NCBI GenBank assembly: GCA_039000515.1
Contig: JBCFYV010011164.1
Location: 38,186,734 to 38,250,733, forward strand
Direction of reading: 5' to 3'
Length of the DNA stretch: 64,000 nt
From: Timema cristinae
Lineage: Eukaryota > Arthropoda > Insecta > Phasmatodea > Timematidae
Numbering within the stretch: the first letter of the stretch is position 1; each line of letters starts with the position of its first letter. A program made the position numbers and the translations under genes. The notes below the pieces were generated by a model. The model was not told the DNA's origin, ran no database searches, and was given only the letters and a program-made list of their open reading frames with translations. Positions 41,370 to 51,344 of this stretch are shown piece after piece.

Positions 41370-42110
41370 AAAACCCTATGTGTGCCTTAAATGCCTCCTG
41401 GATGATACTTGCCATGTCCTGCCCACTGTAATCTACGAGACTTGATTACTTTAACAATGTCTTGTGAGGAGTACAGAGTATTTAACTGATCATCATCCTC
41501 CACTCCCCAGTAGCCTCATCCCTTATTGTCCTAAGCACCTTGTTTCTTTGAACTCTCTAAATTTGTTTTTGTCATGTAAGGTAAGACACCAAACCCATAA
41601 AGAACAACCGGTAAGATTATTGTTCTGTATATTCTTACGTCTTCCTTAAAATCAGGCGAGAAGTCACCAACCTACAGACTGAGTAATAGCATACATTTGC
41701 CGACACTATTATTTTCCAAATTTTCAATATATGCTATTTAAAATTGTTTCTAAATATTTAAACTCATTGACCCTGTCAAATGATATGTTGTTTGCAGTAA
41801 TCTCTAAATTATCGTTCCCAATTTGTGTTCTCTGTGTGATCTTATGCTGGGTCGTTTCATCGTTAATTTCTAAACCTATTTCCTCACTAGCCCCTAATAA
41901 AATGTATGCATTTCTTGCAACAGCTTTCTTGCTATTGCCCAAAATATCTAAATCATATTCGTATCTTAGTAGCTGTATTGACCATTTAATGGCAACCTTT
42001 TCCTAATCCTGTATCATCCTAATAACATACTCTAAGGAGATTAAAAAGTAATGGGGAAAGTGCATCTCCTTGTTTCATCCCATTTCAAAAGAATCTGATA
42101 AGTGTCATCC
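41370..42110 (-). pseudogene. LINE 3' fragment, dead
   Basis: Read on the minus strand from 42110: GMKQGDALSPLLFNLLRV (about 42085-42030), then LGNSKKAVARNAYILLGASE (from about 41940), FDRVNEFKYLETIL, IYRTIILPVVLYGF (about 41630) and finally WAGHGKY (about 41410). This is the reverse-transcriptase palm to C-terminal order of non-LTR retrotransposons of the craniofacial-development-protein-2-like kind. The YADD box falls in a damaged stretch. Several frameshifts and stops are present. Confidence 0.75.
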
Positions 42111-42225
42111 AACCAATACCCTCCAATGCATGTCAGTAAAATATATTTTAACTATGAATTAAATAGTCAAAGCTATTATATTTGTTTTAGTGAGGATTTT
42201 TACTCGCATCGTGATGATATACTCT

Positions 42226-42330
42226 GAAAATTGAAAAATGATACCTAGACACGGGAATCGAACCAAGCCAAAGGTCCCTGGTTCTATTCCCGTGTCAAGG
42301 TGTCATTTTCTAATATTTACCAAATAGTAA
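42226..42330. repeat. Inverted repeat of a tRNA-like B-box segment
   Basis: GACACGGGAATCGAACCA on the left and TGGTTCTATTCCCGTGTC on the right are near-perfect reverse complements around a short spacer. The pairing extends outwards through AAAATGATACCTA and AGGTGTCATTTTCTAAT. The right arm reads as a B-box-like sequence, and the same segment occurs singly at about 26190. It would fold into a long hairpin. Confidence 0.75.
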
Positions 42331-42946
42331 AAATCTTATCTGTTGTTGATCGATTTCGTCAAAATCCACATTGATGATCCCCAATTATTTCATTAGCCTA
42401 TGGTGTCAATTTCGTTCAAATTATGTTAAATACAATTTTATAGCATGTTAATAGTATTGAAATACCTTTATAGTCATTACACTCTTTTTTTTTTTGAAAA
42501 ACATGGTGAGAATTTAATAAGGAAGCAATTTATAATGTGTTTATAGATTTATATATAATTAGTAGGATAAAATGGAAATTTAACATAAAATATCTAATAA
42601 TGTAAAATAAGTAACATAGTTTAGTAAAATCAAACTGAGTTAAATTGTACACAAAAGGTAAAATATGTAATAACACATTAAAATGTGAGTCAATTCATAG
42701 ACATATAACGATTATACATATTAAAGATATAATTTGACATAAATTGGAAAGTCATTAATAGTATTATATTGGATAAGTAAAGTAATAACAATAATTTATA
42801 GGGTTATAATAAACTATAAAATTGACATTTATTTGTATATTGCTTGGAAAAATGAAAGAAAAAGTAAATTTTAATTTTGTTAAAATCTATTTTCTTATCT
42901 TAATCTCGTGCTCCTTGGATAGGCCTCCATAAGCTGACCTTAATTA

Positions 42947-42996
42947 CATTGAGTAACTAGTTTCGGCACACTCCGGTACCATCATCAGACTCTATC
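42947..42996 (-). ncRNA. Hammerhead-ribozyme-like motif
   Basis: Read on the minus strand, all parts of a type I hammerhead occur in order. Stem I 5' strand GAGT (42992-42989) comes first, then core CTGATGA (42988-42982) and one unpaired T. Stem II GGTAC/GTGCC (42980-42976 and 42969-42965, one G-T pair) closes a six-base loop. GAAA (42964-42961) follows, then a minimal stem III AC/GT, a cleavable GTT and the stem I 3' strand ACTC (42954-42951). Cleavage would fall between 42955 and 42954. Short-stem-III hammerheads of this sort are known from Penelope-like retroelements. No Penelope reverse transcriptase was recognised nearby. The unpaired base between core and stem II is a departure from the minimal consensus. 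Confidence 0.5.
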
Positions 42997-43029
42997 AAAA
43001 AATAAAAATAAAGATTAGGAAGTTAGATG

Positions 43030-43190
43030 AAATACACCTGTATTTGCCTGGAGGGAGAGTGGAAAGCCATTTAGGAAAAAACATCAATATACCCTACCGG
43101 GATTGAACCTCAATCTTCTCGTCTTCGGTTGTCTAGTCTATTACGAGATTAGCGCTTTAGACCACGTGGACACTGAGGCAGGTGAAATCA
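43030..43190 (-). repeat. SINE copy, family B, reversed
   Basis: On the minus strand: CACGTGGTCTAAAGCGCTAA head, GTAATAGACTAGACAACCG, B-box-like GAGGTTCAATCCCGGTAGGG and CCTAAATGGCTTTCCACTCT. The tail is missing. Confidence 0.75.
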
Positions 43191-43519
43191 AATCGTAAAA
43201 TTATTTTTTTTTAAAGAAAACCACCACATTTGGCCATAATTTAAACTTAGATACTTATAATTGAAGTCCAGTCTTTATTGGGAATGATCCTTTGGAGTAG
43301 ACTACACTACCATCGATGCTGATGATGATGTGATAGATTTAATCAAAGTGATAAGTAATCTCCACCAGTTAACAAGAGCAGATTTTGGCAGATTAAAGTC
43401 CTGATAGAAATTGTGCTGATGAACCCAAAGCTTTGCTATTCTTTCTCTCTAAAAATAAGATTGCCAGGTATCTTGTTTAATATTTTCATTGAAATGTAAA
43501 CTACAGTAACGTTTTATTA

Positions 43520-43804
43520 TTATTATTATTATTATTGTTAGCACCGCGTCTTACTACCCGTTTGGGTTGTACGCACTTACGCTAATGTGTAATGGTAGGG
43601 TGATTGTGAGATCAAATGAAGGACTTACAGTTTAACGTGGAATCCGAATCACGGTGGAGCCCTGGCATTCCACACATTCACAAGATGTCTTGTCAGAGGT
43701 GAAGGAAGGGTTTGGTAATCAGATAAATCTGTGCCGGGACCGAGGATTGAACCCCGGCCGCCAGCATAGAAGTCCGACACCTTACCCCTAGACCACCAGG
43801 TCAC
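43520..43804 (-). repeat. Full-length SINE, family A, reversed
   Basis: It is the same family as 26611 in inverse orientation: (TTA)n, GCACCGCGTCTTACTACCCG, the GTAACGTGGAATCCGAATCA-like body, GGGACCGAGGATTGAACCCC and GGTCACC. A long target duplication, CTACAGTAACGTTTTATTA, flanks it at 43501-43519 and 43805-43823 without visible mismatch, so the insertion is young. Confidence 0.93.
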
Positions 43805-43904
43805 CTACAGTAACGTTTTATTAAGTTTACAATACCTATTTTTGAAAATGCAACTGACACCATAACATTCATTATTGTTGGTTCTTTAACAATGAAAATA
43901 CGCG

Positions 43905-44163
43905 CCTCGGTTGCGTAGTTGGCTAACGCGCTAGTCGTGTTGAGCCCGACTGCTGAGGATGGGGAGATCGAGGTTCGAATCTCGATCGGGTGAACTGGGG
44001 GTGGTTTTTCCTAAATGTTTTTCCACTATCCCTGCACGCAAATGTGGGTTCACTTACTCTAATCCAACCTTCCCAATTCCTAATCCATTAGCGTAATTAG
44101 TACTTGAAGCGTGTAACCCGAACGGGTAGTAAGACACGATGTTAAATAATAATAATAATAATA
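43905..44163 (+). repeat. SINE, family B, well preserved
   Basis: Reference copy for the family: head GCGTAGTTGGCTAACGCGCT, GACTGCTGAGGATGGGGAGA, B box GGTTCGAATCTCGATCGGG, AACTGGGGGTGG, CACGCAAATGTGGGTTCAC, GTGTAACCCGAACGGGTAG and GTAAGACACGATG with (AAT)n. Its 3' tail closely resembles that of family A, so both families probably use the same LINE partner (inference). Confidence 0.88.
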
Positions 44164-44329
44164 ACATCAATGAAAATGTTAGAGAAGGTCTCTCCATAAA
44201 TGTTTACTTATGAACAAAACTTATTAATCAAGAGATAAATGATTTCACGTCTCAAAAGTAAAATATAAAAAAATAGTTTAAAATTCCTTTGGACACCCAT
44301 AATGCTCACATTGTTGGACACGTTACTAA

Positions 44330-44545
44330 ATGTCAGCCTTAATATGGCTTGACGGAAATGGGAAGATATGGCTCCTAATCTCTGCCGGCTGCACTGAGGG
44401 TGGTTTTTTCATTAACGTTTCCACGTATTCTCACAAATGTGGATACATTTACTCTAAATTATAACTTATTCATTCCTACCCTTTACGCATGATTAAAAAA
44501 CACGTAACCCCAAATGACCGGTAAGACACAGTGTAAAACAAAACT
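44330..44545 (+). repeat. SINE copy, family B, degraded
   Basis: GCTGCACTGAGGGTGG, CACAAATGTGGATACATTTA and CACGTAACCCCAAATGACCG followed by GTAAGACACAGTG keep the family order. The B box is mutated (CTCCTAATCTCTGCCGG). Confidence 0.65.
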
Positions 44546-44589
44546 TCCTAGATAAAATAATACATTTTAACGTGGCACAAGTAATTACA

Positions 44590-44845
44590 GAACAAAATTA
44601 TGTATTCAAAGGTTTGGACCAGACATTTCCTTCCCCAAAGGGTCCCATATTGGACTCGCGGCAATGGCGAAAACTTCGTCTCTGGTGAAATTTCGGTTTT
44701 TCCCCTTTCACAGTGATCAATTGACGGGCGTGGTACTGGGTGTTGTGTCCGGGTTAAAATTAAGTTAGTTTGTTAGTCATACGATGATACAATTAGTCAC
44801 TTTAGAAAGTGCACTTTAAAAACCCCAAAATAAATAAATAAATCT
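44590..44845 (+). repeat. SINE-like element, family C
   Basis: It shares CCCCTTTCACAGTGA.CAATT, ACGGGCGTGGTACTGG, GTTGTGTCCGGGTTAA and an AAATAAATAAATAAA end with the element at 35095. The head is weakly tRNA-like. Confidence 0.5.
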
Positions 44846-44883
44846 AATTACCTGACGATATAAAAGCTTCATTTTTTTTTGAA

Positions 44884-45208
44884 GCGCCGAGTTTAACTAC
44901 CCGTTCAGGGTATCAGAATATTTACATTAATGGAGTAGGAATGAAGGTATTATTAATAGAGAATGTACCTGAATTCACTTAAAATAAGTGTGGTAGATCA
45001 TTAAAAAAAAACCTTTGTATACCCAACAAAGAATCAAATCCCAAACTTTCCGTTACCTAAAAGAGAATGGGGAAACAATTTAGAAAAAAAAAAAAACCTA
45101 TTCTTAGTACTCGCGATCTAGATTTGAATCCCGATCTCCCCGTCGTTGGCAATCCAGTCTAATGCGAGAGTGACGCGTTAGAACACGTAACCACCGATAC
45201 GTGTCACT
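44884..45208 (-). repeat. SINE copy, family B, reversed
   Basis: Minus strand: CGTGGTTACGTGTTCTAACG head, GCCAACGACGGGGAGATCGG, GGGATTCAAATCTAGATCG, then a disturbed middle and the tail AACGGGTAGTTAAACTCGG-like end. A second B-box-like segment near 45030 suggests two nested copies. Confidence 0.65.
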
Positions 45209-45242
45209 CTTTATCTGCAAGTCTACTGTGCTAGGACCTGCT

Positions 45243-45480
45243 TAGGTGGCCGCGTGGTCTAAGGTGTCACTCTCGTATTGGACTGGATTGCCGGTGATGC
45301 AAGAGTCGAGGTTCGAATCCCGGTCGGGTGACAGGTTTTTTTTTTCAAAAGTTATTTGCCACTATCTCTCAACGCAAATGTGGGTATTTTCCCTCTAAAT
45401 TAAACCTTCCTCGTGGCTAATACACACACGAACTTGTATATACAGCCCGAACGGATAGTAAATCGTGGTGCAAAAAAAAA
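45243..45480 (+). repeat. SINE, family B
   Basis: Head GGTGGCCGCGTGGTCTAAGG, GGATTGCCGGTGATGCAAGA, B box GGTTCGAATCCCGGTCGGG, CAACGCAAATGTGGG and tail CCCGAACGGATAGTAAATCG ending in a poly(A) run. Confidence 0.85.
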
Positions 45481-45492
45481 AAAGTTATAGCG

Positions 45493-45825
45493 TAAAGGTG
45501 GGCAAACATTTCTCTCCAAGGGCCACATGGACATCTGTAAGGTCTCTAGCGGGCCGCATGTGACAAAAATCTAAATTTACGCTCACACAAAAATACATGT
45601 ATTAGTCATATAACTAATGTAACTTTGGTACACAAAGGAAGTAGCAAATAAAATATATGTCATAGCAAATACATTTAAATGACATAACTCATGTTGCTTC
45701 TTAGCCTACATAAATGTTGTTTATTAACTACTCAAACTGCTATCTTTAATGGGATGTATGCAACCGTCCAAAATCCTGCGGGCCGCACAAATTTGACGTC
45801 GCGGGCCATAGTTTGCCCGCGGCTG
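45493..45825. mobile_element. Short hAT-type MITE
   Basis: The left end TAAAGGTGGGCAAACATT and the right end, reading inwards CAGCCGCGGGCAAACTATGG, share the GGGCAAAC core typical of hAT termini. Subterminal GGGCCACATGG/GGCCCGCGACG and CGGGCCGCATG/GCGGCCCGCAGG pairs follow. The putative 8-bp flanks TTATAGCG and TACTAGAG agree at only 5 positions, so the duplication is uncertain. Confidence 0.65.
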
Positions 45826-46084
45826 TACTAGAGGTATAAATCGTGGCTAGTTGGCCTCTCTAAGTTAAAAACTAGAGCGTCTCTCGCATGCTCTTAGCCA
45901 CTCGATCAATGTTACGATCTTATCAAAAGCAGTTTCGTGCCTCCTTCTATAATCTTGATCTAAATCTTAGGAAATCTCATTAGAAGGCGTCACTTCTTTT
46001 CTTTACACAATGATGAGAAAAATAATTTCATAGCCCGTCTTTATTTTTAAAATTTAAGGTGGTTGGAAGATTTTTTTTTTCAGT

Positions 46085-46345
46085 GTTTTACATCACATCT
46101 TACTTACGCATCCAGTCTACACGTATTTTAATCACGCTTACAGAGTAGGAATGAAGAAGGTAGAATTATGAAGGAAATACATCCGCATTTGCGTAAAAGG
46201 AGAATAAGAGCTTTTTTTGGGGGAGGGGGAGGAACCCCCACCCTAAGTACACCTGGCTGAGATTCGGGTCCTGTACACCCAGTCATGGAAAACCATACTA
46301 AACGAGCCTGACAATTAGAACACGTTACCACTAACAAATGGTAGT
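46085..46345 (-). repeat. SINE copy, family B, reversed and worn
   Basis: On the minus strand: GTGGTAACGTGTTCTAATTG, CATGACTGGGTGTACAGGAC, CCCGAATCTCAGCCAGG and GTACTTAGGGTGGGGGTTCC, with a CGCAAATGCGGATG block. The head and tail are degraded. Confidence 0.6.
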
Positions 46346-46499
46346 AAACCGTTACAGTCATGTTTGTAAATGAAGATAAGCTCTGAACTATCTGTTAGTT
46401 CTAAATATAGAGGTTTTGCCGAATTTCCATTGTGTGTATTTTTAATATTATTATTACAATATTGTGGCTAAAATCAAGTTTATTATCTAATCAAAGAGA

Positions 46500-46600
46500 T
46501 CTAGTACCTGCAGCAGTGGCCACAAAGTCATAGATGTCATGCTCACAATATATTAACTGTTGGTGACAGGGAAGTCGAGGTTAAAATCTCGGCCGGATTC
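46500..46600 (+). repeat. SINE head running into the minisatellite
   Basis: CAGTGGCCACAAAGTCATAG, GGTGACAGGGAAGTCGAGG and the B-box region GTTAAAATCTCGGCCGG are followed by the CACTGGG block, where family B normally continues into GGGGTGGTTTT. Here it passes without a break into the tandem array. Confidence 0.75.
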
Positions 46601-49290
46601 ACTGGGAAGGAGGGAGTGGAGGTTCTAAGACTGGAATAACTGGGAGGGAGGGAGTGGTGGTTCTAAGACCGGAATAACTGGGAGGGAGGGAGTGGTGGTT
46701 CTAAGACTGGAATCACTGGGAGGGAGGGAGTGGTGGTTCTAAGACTGGAATCACTGGAGAGAGGGAGTGGTGGTTCTAAGACTGGAATCACTGGAGGGAG
46801 GGAGTGGTGGTTCTAAGACCGGAATCACTGGGAGGGAGGGAGTGGTGGTTCTAAGACCGGAATCACTGGGAGGGAGGGAGTGGTGGTTCTTAGACCGGAA
46901 TCACTGGGAGGGAGGAGAGTGGTGGTTCTAAGACCGGAATCACTGGAGGGAGGGAGTGGTGGTACTAAGACTGGGATCACTGGGAGGGAGGGAGTGGTGG
47001 TTCTAAGACTGGAATCAATGGAGGGAGGGAGTGGTGGTTCTAAGACTGGGATCACTGGAGGGAGGGAGTGGTGGTTCTAAGACTGGAATCACTGGGAGGG
47101 AGGGAGTGGTGGTTCTAAGACTGGGATCACTGGGAGGGAGGGAGTGGTGGTTCTAAGACTGGAATCACTGGGAGGGAGGGAGTGGTGGTTCTAAGACTGG
47201 GATCACTGGAGGGAGGGAGTGGTGGTTCTAAGACTGGAATCACTGGGATGAAGGGAGTGGTGGTTCTAAGACTGGGATCACTGGAGGGAGGGAGTGGTGG
47301 TTCTAAGACTGGAATCACTGGGAGGGAGGGAGTGGTGGTTCTAAGACTGGGATCACTGGAGGGAGGGAGTGGTGGTTCTAAGACCGGAATCACTGGGAGG
47401 GAGGGAGTGTGGTTTTAAGACCGGAATCACTGAGAGGGAGGGAGTGGTGGTTCTAAGACTGGAATCACTGGGAGGGAGGGAGTGGTGGTTCTTAGACTGG
47501 AATCACTGGGAGGGAGGGAGTGGTGGTTCTAAGACTGGAATCACTGGAGGGAGGGAGTGGTGGTTCTAAGACCGGAATCACTGGAGGGAGGGAGTGGTGG
47601 TTCTTAGACTGGAATCACTGGGAGGGAGGGAGTGGTGGTTCTAAGACTGGGATCACTGGAGGGAGGGAGTGGTGGTTCTAAGACCGGAATCACTGGGAGG
47701 GAGGGAGTGGTGGTTCTAAGACCGGAATCACTGGGAGGGAGGGAGTGGTGGTTCTTAGACCGGAATCACTGGGAGGGAGGGAGTGGTGGTTCTAAGACCG
47801 GAATCACTGGGAGGGAGTGGTGGTTCTAAGACTGGGATCACTGGAGGGAGGGAGTGGTGGTTCTAAGACCGGAATAACTGGGAGGGAGGGAGTGGTGGTT
47901 CTAAGACTGGGATCACTGGAGAGGAGGGAGTGGTGTGTTTCTAAGACGGAATCACTGGAGGGAGGGAGTGGTGGTTCTAAGACCGGAATCACTGGGAGGG
48001 AGGGAGTGGTGGTTCTAAGACCGGAATCACTGGGAGGGAGGGAGTGGTGGTTCTAAGACCGGAATCACTGGGAGGGAGGGAGTGGTGGTTCTAAGACCGG
48101 AATCACTGGGAGGGAGGAGTGGTGGTTCTAAGACTGGGATCACTGGAGAGAGGGAGTGGTGGTTCTAAGACTGGAATCACTGGGAGGGAGGGAGTGGTGG
48201 TTCTAAGACTGGAATCACTGGGAGGGAGGGAGTGGTGGTTCTAAGACTGGAATCACTGGGAGGGAGGGAGTGGTGGTTCTTAGACTGGAATCACTGGAGG
48301 AGGGAGTGGTGGTTCTAAGACTGGATCACTGGAGGGAGGGAGTGGTGGTTCTAAGACCGGAATCACTGGGAGGGAGGGAGTGGTGGTTCTAAGACCGGAA
48401 TCACTGGGAGGGAGTGGTGGTTCTAAGACTGGGAATCACTGGAGGGAGGGAGTGGTGGTTCTAAGACTGGAATCACTGGGAGGGAGGGAGTGGTGGTTCT
48501 AAGACTGGAATCACTGGAGGAGAGGAGTGGTGGTTCTAAGACTGGAATCACTGGAGGGAGGGAGTGGTGGTTCTAAGACCGGGAATCACTGGGGGAAGGG
48601 AGTGGCTGTTCTAAGACCTGAATCACTGGGAGGGAGGGAGTGGTGGTTCTAAGACTGGAATCACTGGGAGGAGGGAGTGGTGGTTCTAAGACTGGAATCA
48701 CTGGAGGGAGGGAGTGGTGGTTCTAAGACTGGAATCACTGGAGGGAGGGAGTGGAGGTTCTAAGACCTGAATCACTGGGTGGGAGGGAGTGGTGGTTCTA
48801 AGACTGGAATCACTGGGAGGCAGGGAGTGGTGGTTCTAAGACTGGAATCACTGGGAGGCAGGGAGTGGTGGTTCTAAGACTGGAATCACTGGAGGGAGGG
48901 AGTGGTGGTTCTAAGACCGGAATCACTGGGGGAGGGAGTGGCTGTTCTAAGACCTGAATCACTGGGAGGGAGGGAGTGGTGGTTCTAAGACTGGAATCAC
49001 TGGCGGGAGGGAGTGGAGGTTCTAAGACCTGAATCACTGGGAGGGAGGGAGTGGTGGTTCTAAGACTGGAATCACTGGGAGGCAGGGAGTGGTGGTTCTA
49101 AGACTGGAATCACTGGAGGGAGGGAGTGGTGGTTCTAAGACCGGAATCACTGGGGGAGGGAGTGGCTGTTCTAAGACCTGAATCACTGGGAGGAGGGAGT
49201 GGTGGTTCTAAGACTGGAATTACTGGGGGGGGGGGGGTGTAGCTGGTGGTTCTAAGGATGGATTCACTGGAGGAGGGAGATGGGGTTTCC
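46577..49290. repeat. 2.7-kb G-rich minisatellite, 37-38 bp unit
   Basis: About 70 head-to-tail units begin GGTTCTAAGACYGGRATCAC and end TGGGAGGGAGGGAGTGGT. Variants differ by C/T in GACYGG, by A/G in GGRATC and by one G in CACTGG(G)AGGGAGG. Long open frames on both strands are by-products of the repeat and have the monotony of the unit, so no gene is called. The first unit coincides with the B box and CACTGGG part of a family-B SINE. The right boundary lies just before a reversed SINE tail at about 49302. Confidence 0.95.
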
Positions 49291-49301
49291 AAATGTGATT
49301 A

Positions 49302-49340
49302 TTTTAACAACGCATCTTACTACCCGTTAGGGTTATAAAT
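49302..49340 (-). repeat. SINE tail fragment, reversed
   Basis: AACAACGCATCTTACTACCC followed by GTTAGGGTTATA is the reverse complement of the family tail (TATAACCC.AACGGGTAGTAAGA). Confidence 0.7.
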
Positions 49341-49507
49341 GATAAAATTTGATCAAACACATTGGTTTTCATACCAGCTCGTCAAGATAATGTTGGTGCA
49401 CTTATTCTGTAAGAAATACTGTTAATCCCTGCCTTACAGATTAATCCTTTAATAAGTATTCATGACTTTGAACGTATAAATAAACTAAGTAGCTGTTATT
49501 AAAGAAG

Positions 49508-49755
49508 TCCTAAACCCACAATGGCGGGCACGTGGACTAGATTTCAGACTCATCTAGTCTGCCTTGCTCGTGATGGGGAGGTCAGTGCTTGAATCCCAGA
49601 CAGATGTATTGAGAGAATATGTTCCTTAATTATTTCCCAATCCCCCTTGTAAATTCAGGTACATTCACTTTAAATTATACCTTTCTTGTACCTATCCAAT
49701 TAATGTGGCTAAATTGCCTACAGCTCAGACGAGTACAAAGATGCATTGTAAAATA
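49508..49755 (+). repeat. SINE copy, family B, diverged
   Basis: GGCGGGCACGTGGACTAGAT head, CTCGTGATGGGGAGGTCAG, GCTTGAATCCCAGACAG, AATTCAGGTACATTCACTT and a mutated GCTCAGACGAGTACAAAGAT tail. Confidence 0.7.
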
Positions 49756-50159
49756 AAAACAATAAAATTACCAAAATAATGTTTTTTGCTTAAAAAAACT
49801 TTACCTTAAAAATATCAAAAAAATACCTTTCTATTTTTGCCAACGATTATACCAGATAAGAAAAGATGGAATCATGAAAGGAAAATTTTAGAAAAAGGGA
49901 GAGATATTAAAAAGAATAAAAACACTAGTTGACATGCAATCATAAGACGTAAAATACATTCGATGTTTTCAAAAGGTTTAGTAGATAAGGAGAGGCGTCG
50001 CATTATTCTCATGTCAAGAACAAGGCGTACTGACGCTTCTGACGTCACCGCTGATAAAAGATGACATCCGCAGATCATGAGAATACGTCGCACTAATATT
50101 CTATTCCAAGTCATTAAAAAAAATGTACGAGGTATAACGAATAATATAACTATCCACAT
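49756..50159. other. No gene seen
   Basis: AT-rich with a minus-strand frame at 49872-50159 that has no recognisable domain. Confidence 0.45.
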
Positions 50160-50400
50160 CGGTGAGCACGCGGAATAAACGCCAGGATCATCTTGTTTGG
50201 TTTACTGGTGACTGGGAAGTCGAGTCCTAACCAGGTATAAGTTACTGAAGATGTTTTACTCCGCCTATCCCTTCACAAGATTGTTTCTCATTACCTTTAC
50301 TCAAATACGGGTTCCTCTAAATTCTCCCTTTCTCATCATTACGCCATCAGTGCCCAGTATATACATCCCGGAAATAACACATTCCACTAGAATATTTTAA
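50160..50400 (+). repeat. SINE-like copy, diverged
   Basis: GGTGAGCACGCGGAATAAAC, GGTGACTGGGAAGTCGAG, TCCTAACCAGG, CTCAAATACGGGTTCC and a TATATACATCCCGGAAAT-like tail preserve the family order weakly. Confidence 0.5.
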
Positions 50401-50998
50401 CACAAACTGGCTTAGTCAAATGAAGAGTTAGTATTTCTCAAGCTCAGCTTCTTAAGGCTCTTTCAGGCACGTCCAGTAAACTAGCCGAGTGGTCAGTAAT
50501 TTGTAAAATTTAGTTTAGTAGAATGATTTAGTCTAGTAGATTAATTTTATTTTATTTTTTCTGGTGAGTTTTTTCCCCTACCACTTACCACTAGCATTTC
50601 GAGATTTAACTTCGTTCAACAATAAATAAAAATAAGTGTTTGATATTGTTGGGCAGAGTAGTGATTGAAATACACAATATGTATAAACTATTGCTAACAC
50701 AATTCATAATGCGACCGGTACAGCGCTTGGCTGGAACACGACTAATTTGAAAAAGCCTTTTAAGACTAAATTCATGAGACATCTATCGGCGTTATAGTGA
50801 ACTACAAATGTAAACAAACATGAACGTTTTGACGGTAATAATTGAACTCCAACAGATATTCTGAGTGTGTTGAAGTATTTATCAGGATATTCTAATTCCA
50901 ATTATTTAAGAATACCACTCGAAGCTCCCAATTAATCTCTTCTACTTAACCATTTTCCAACGTTTTCATTTTTCATTTATTTGAGGTGTTTAATGGGA
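50401..50998. other. No gene seen
   Basis: AT-rich spacer between the SINE cluster and the nested transposon block; an antisense 65-codon frame at 50704-50901 has no features. Confidence 0.45.
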
Positions 50999-51216
50999 CA
51001 GTAGCGCGGGAACGGGGGTAGAGGGGTTTACAGGGGTAACTTTTATACCCCCCCAAAATAGAAGGGGTTGGATAGTATCATTTTTACCCTCCTCTTCTGC
51101 CCCCAAAGAAAAATATAGTAAAACATTTAGATAATGTAAAGATCTTGTTGAAGCAAGATACAAAGTTTACACTAAGTTAACATAGTAAAAATAAACACAC
51201 CGAAGAGATTTTGTAA

Positions 51217-51344
51217 ACTCTGATCGTGATACCAGCTACATCAGCTTCTGCAGAAATAAATTTTTCAATGCTTGTACGAATAAAAAACTATCTTTGTTCC
51301 ATGGTGAGGCAACGTAGACTAAATCACCTGTGTCTGCTTAATGC
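51217..51344 (+). pseudogene. hAT transposase C-terminus, left piece
   Basis: The frame after the stop at 51214-51216 reads IPATSASAEINFSMLVRIKN, then YLCSMVRQRRLNHLCLLNA. It matches the hAT dimerisation pattern P...A.AER.FS.L..IK.YLR and RL..L.LL. It is cut at 51344, exactly where the foldback element begins, and resumes in the same frame at 61066 once one copy of the 8-bp duplication is counted. Confidence 0.8.

Noticed and set aside
46825..49292. Many open frames on both strands within the minisatellite (Pro/Leu-rich and Gly-rich)
   Set aside because: They follow the 37-38 bp unit, break whenever the unit length changes, and show no start or splice context.
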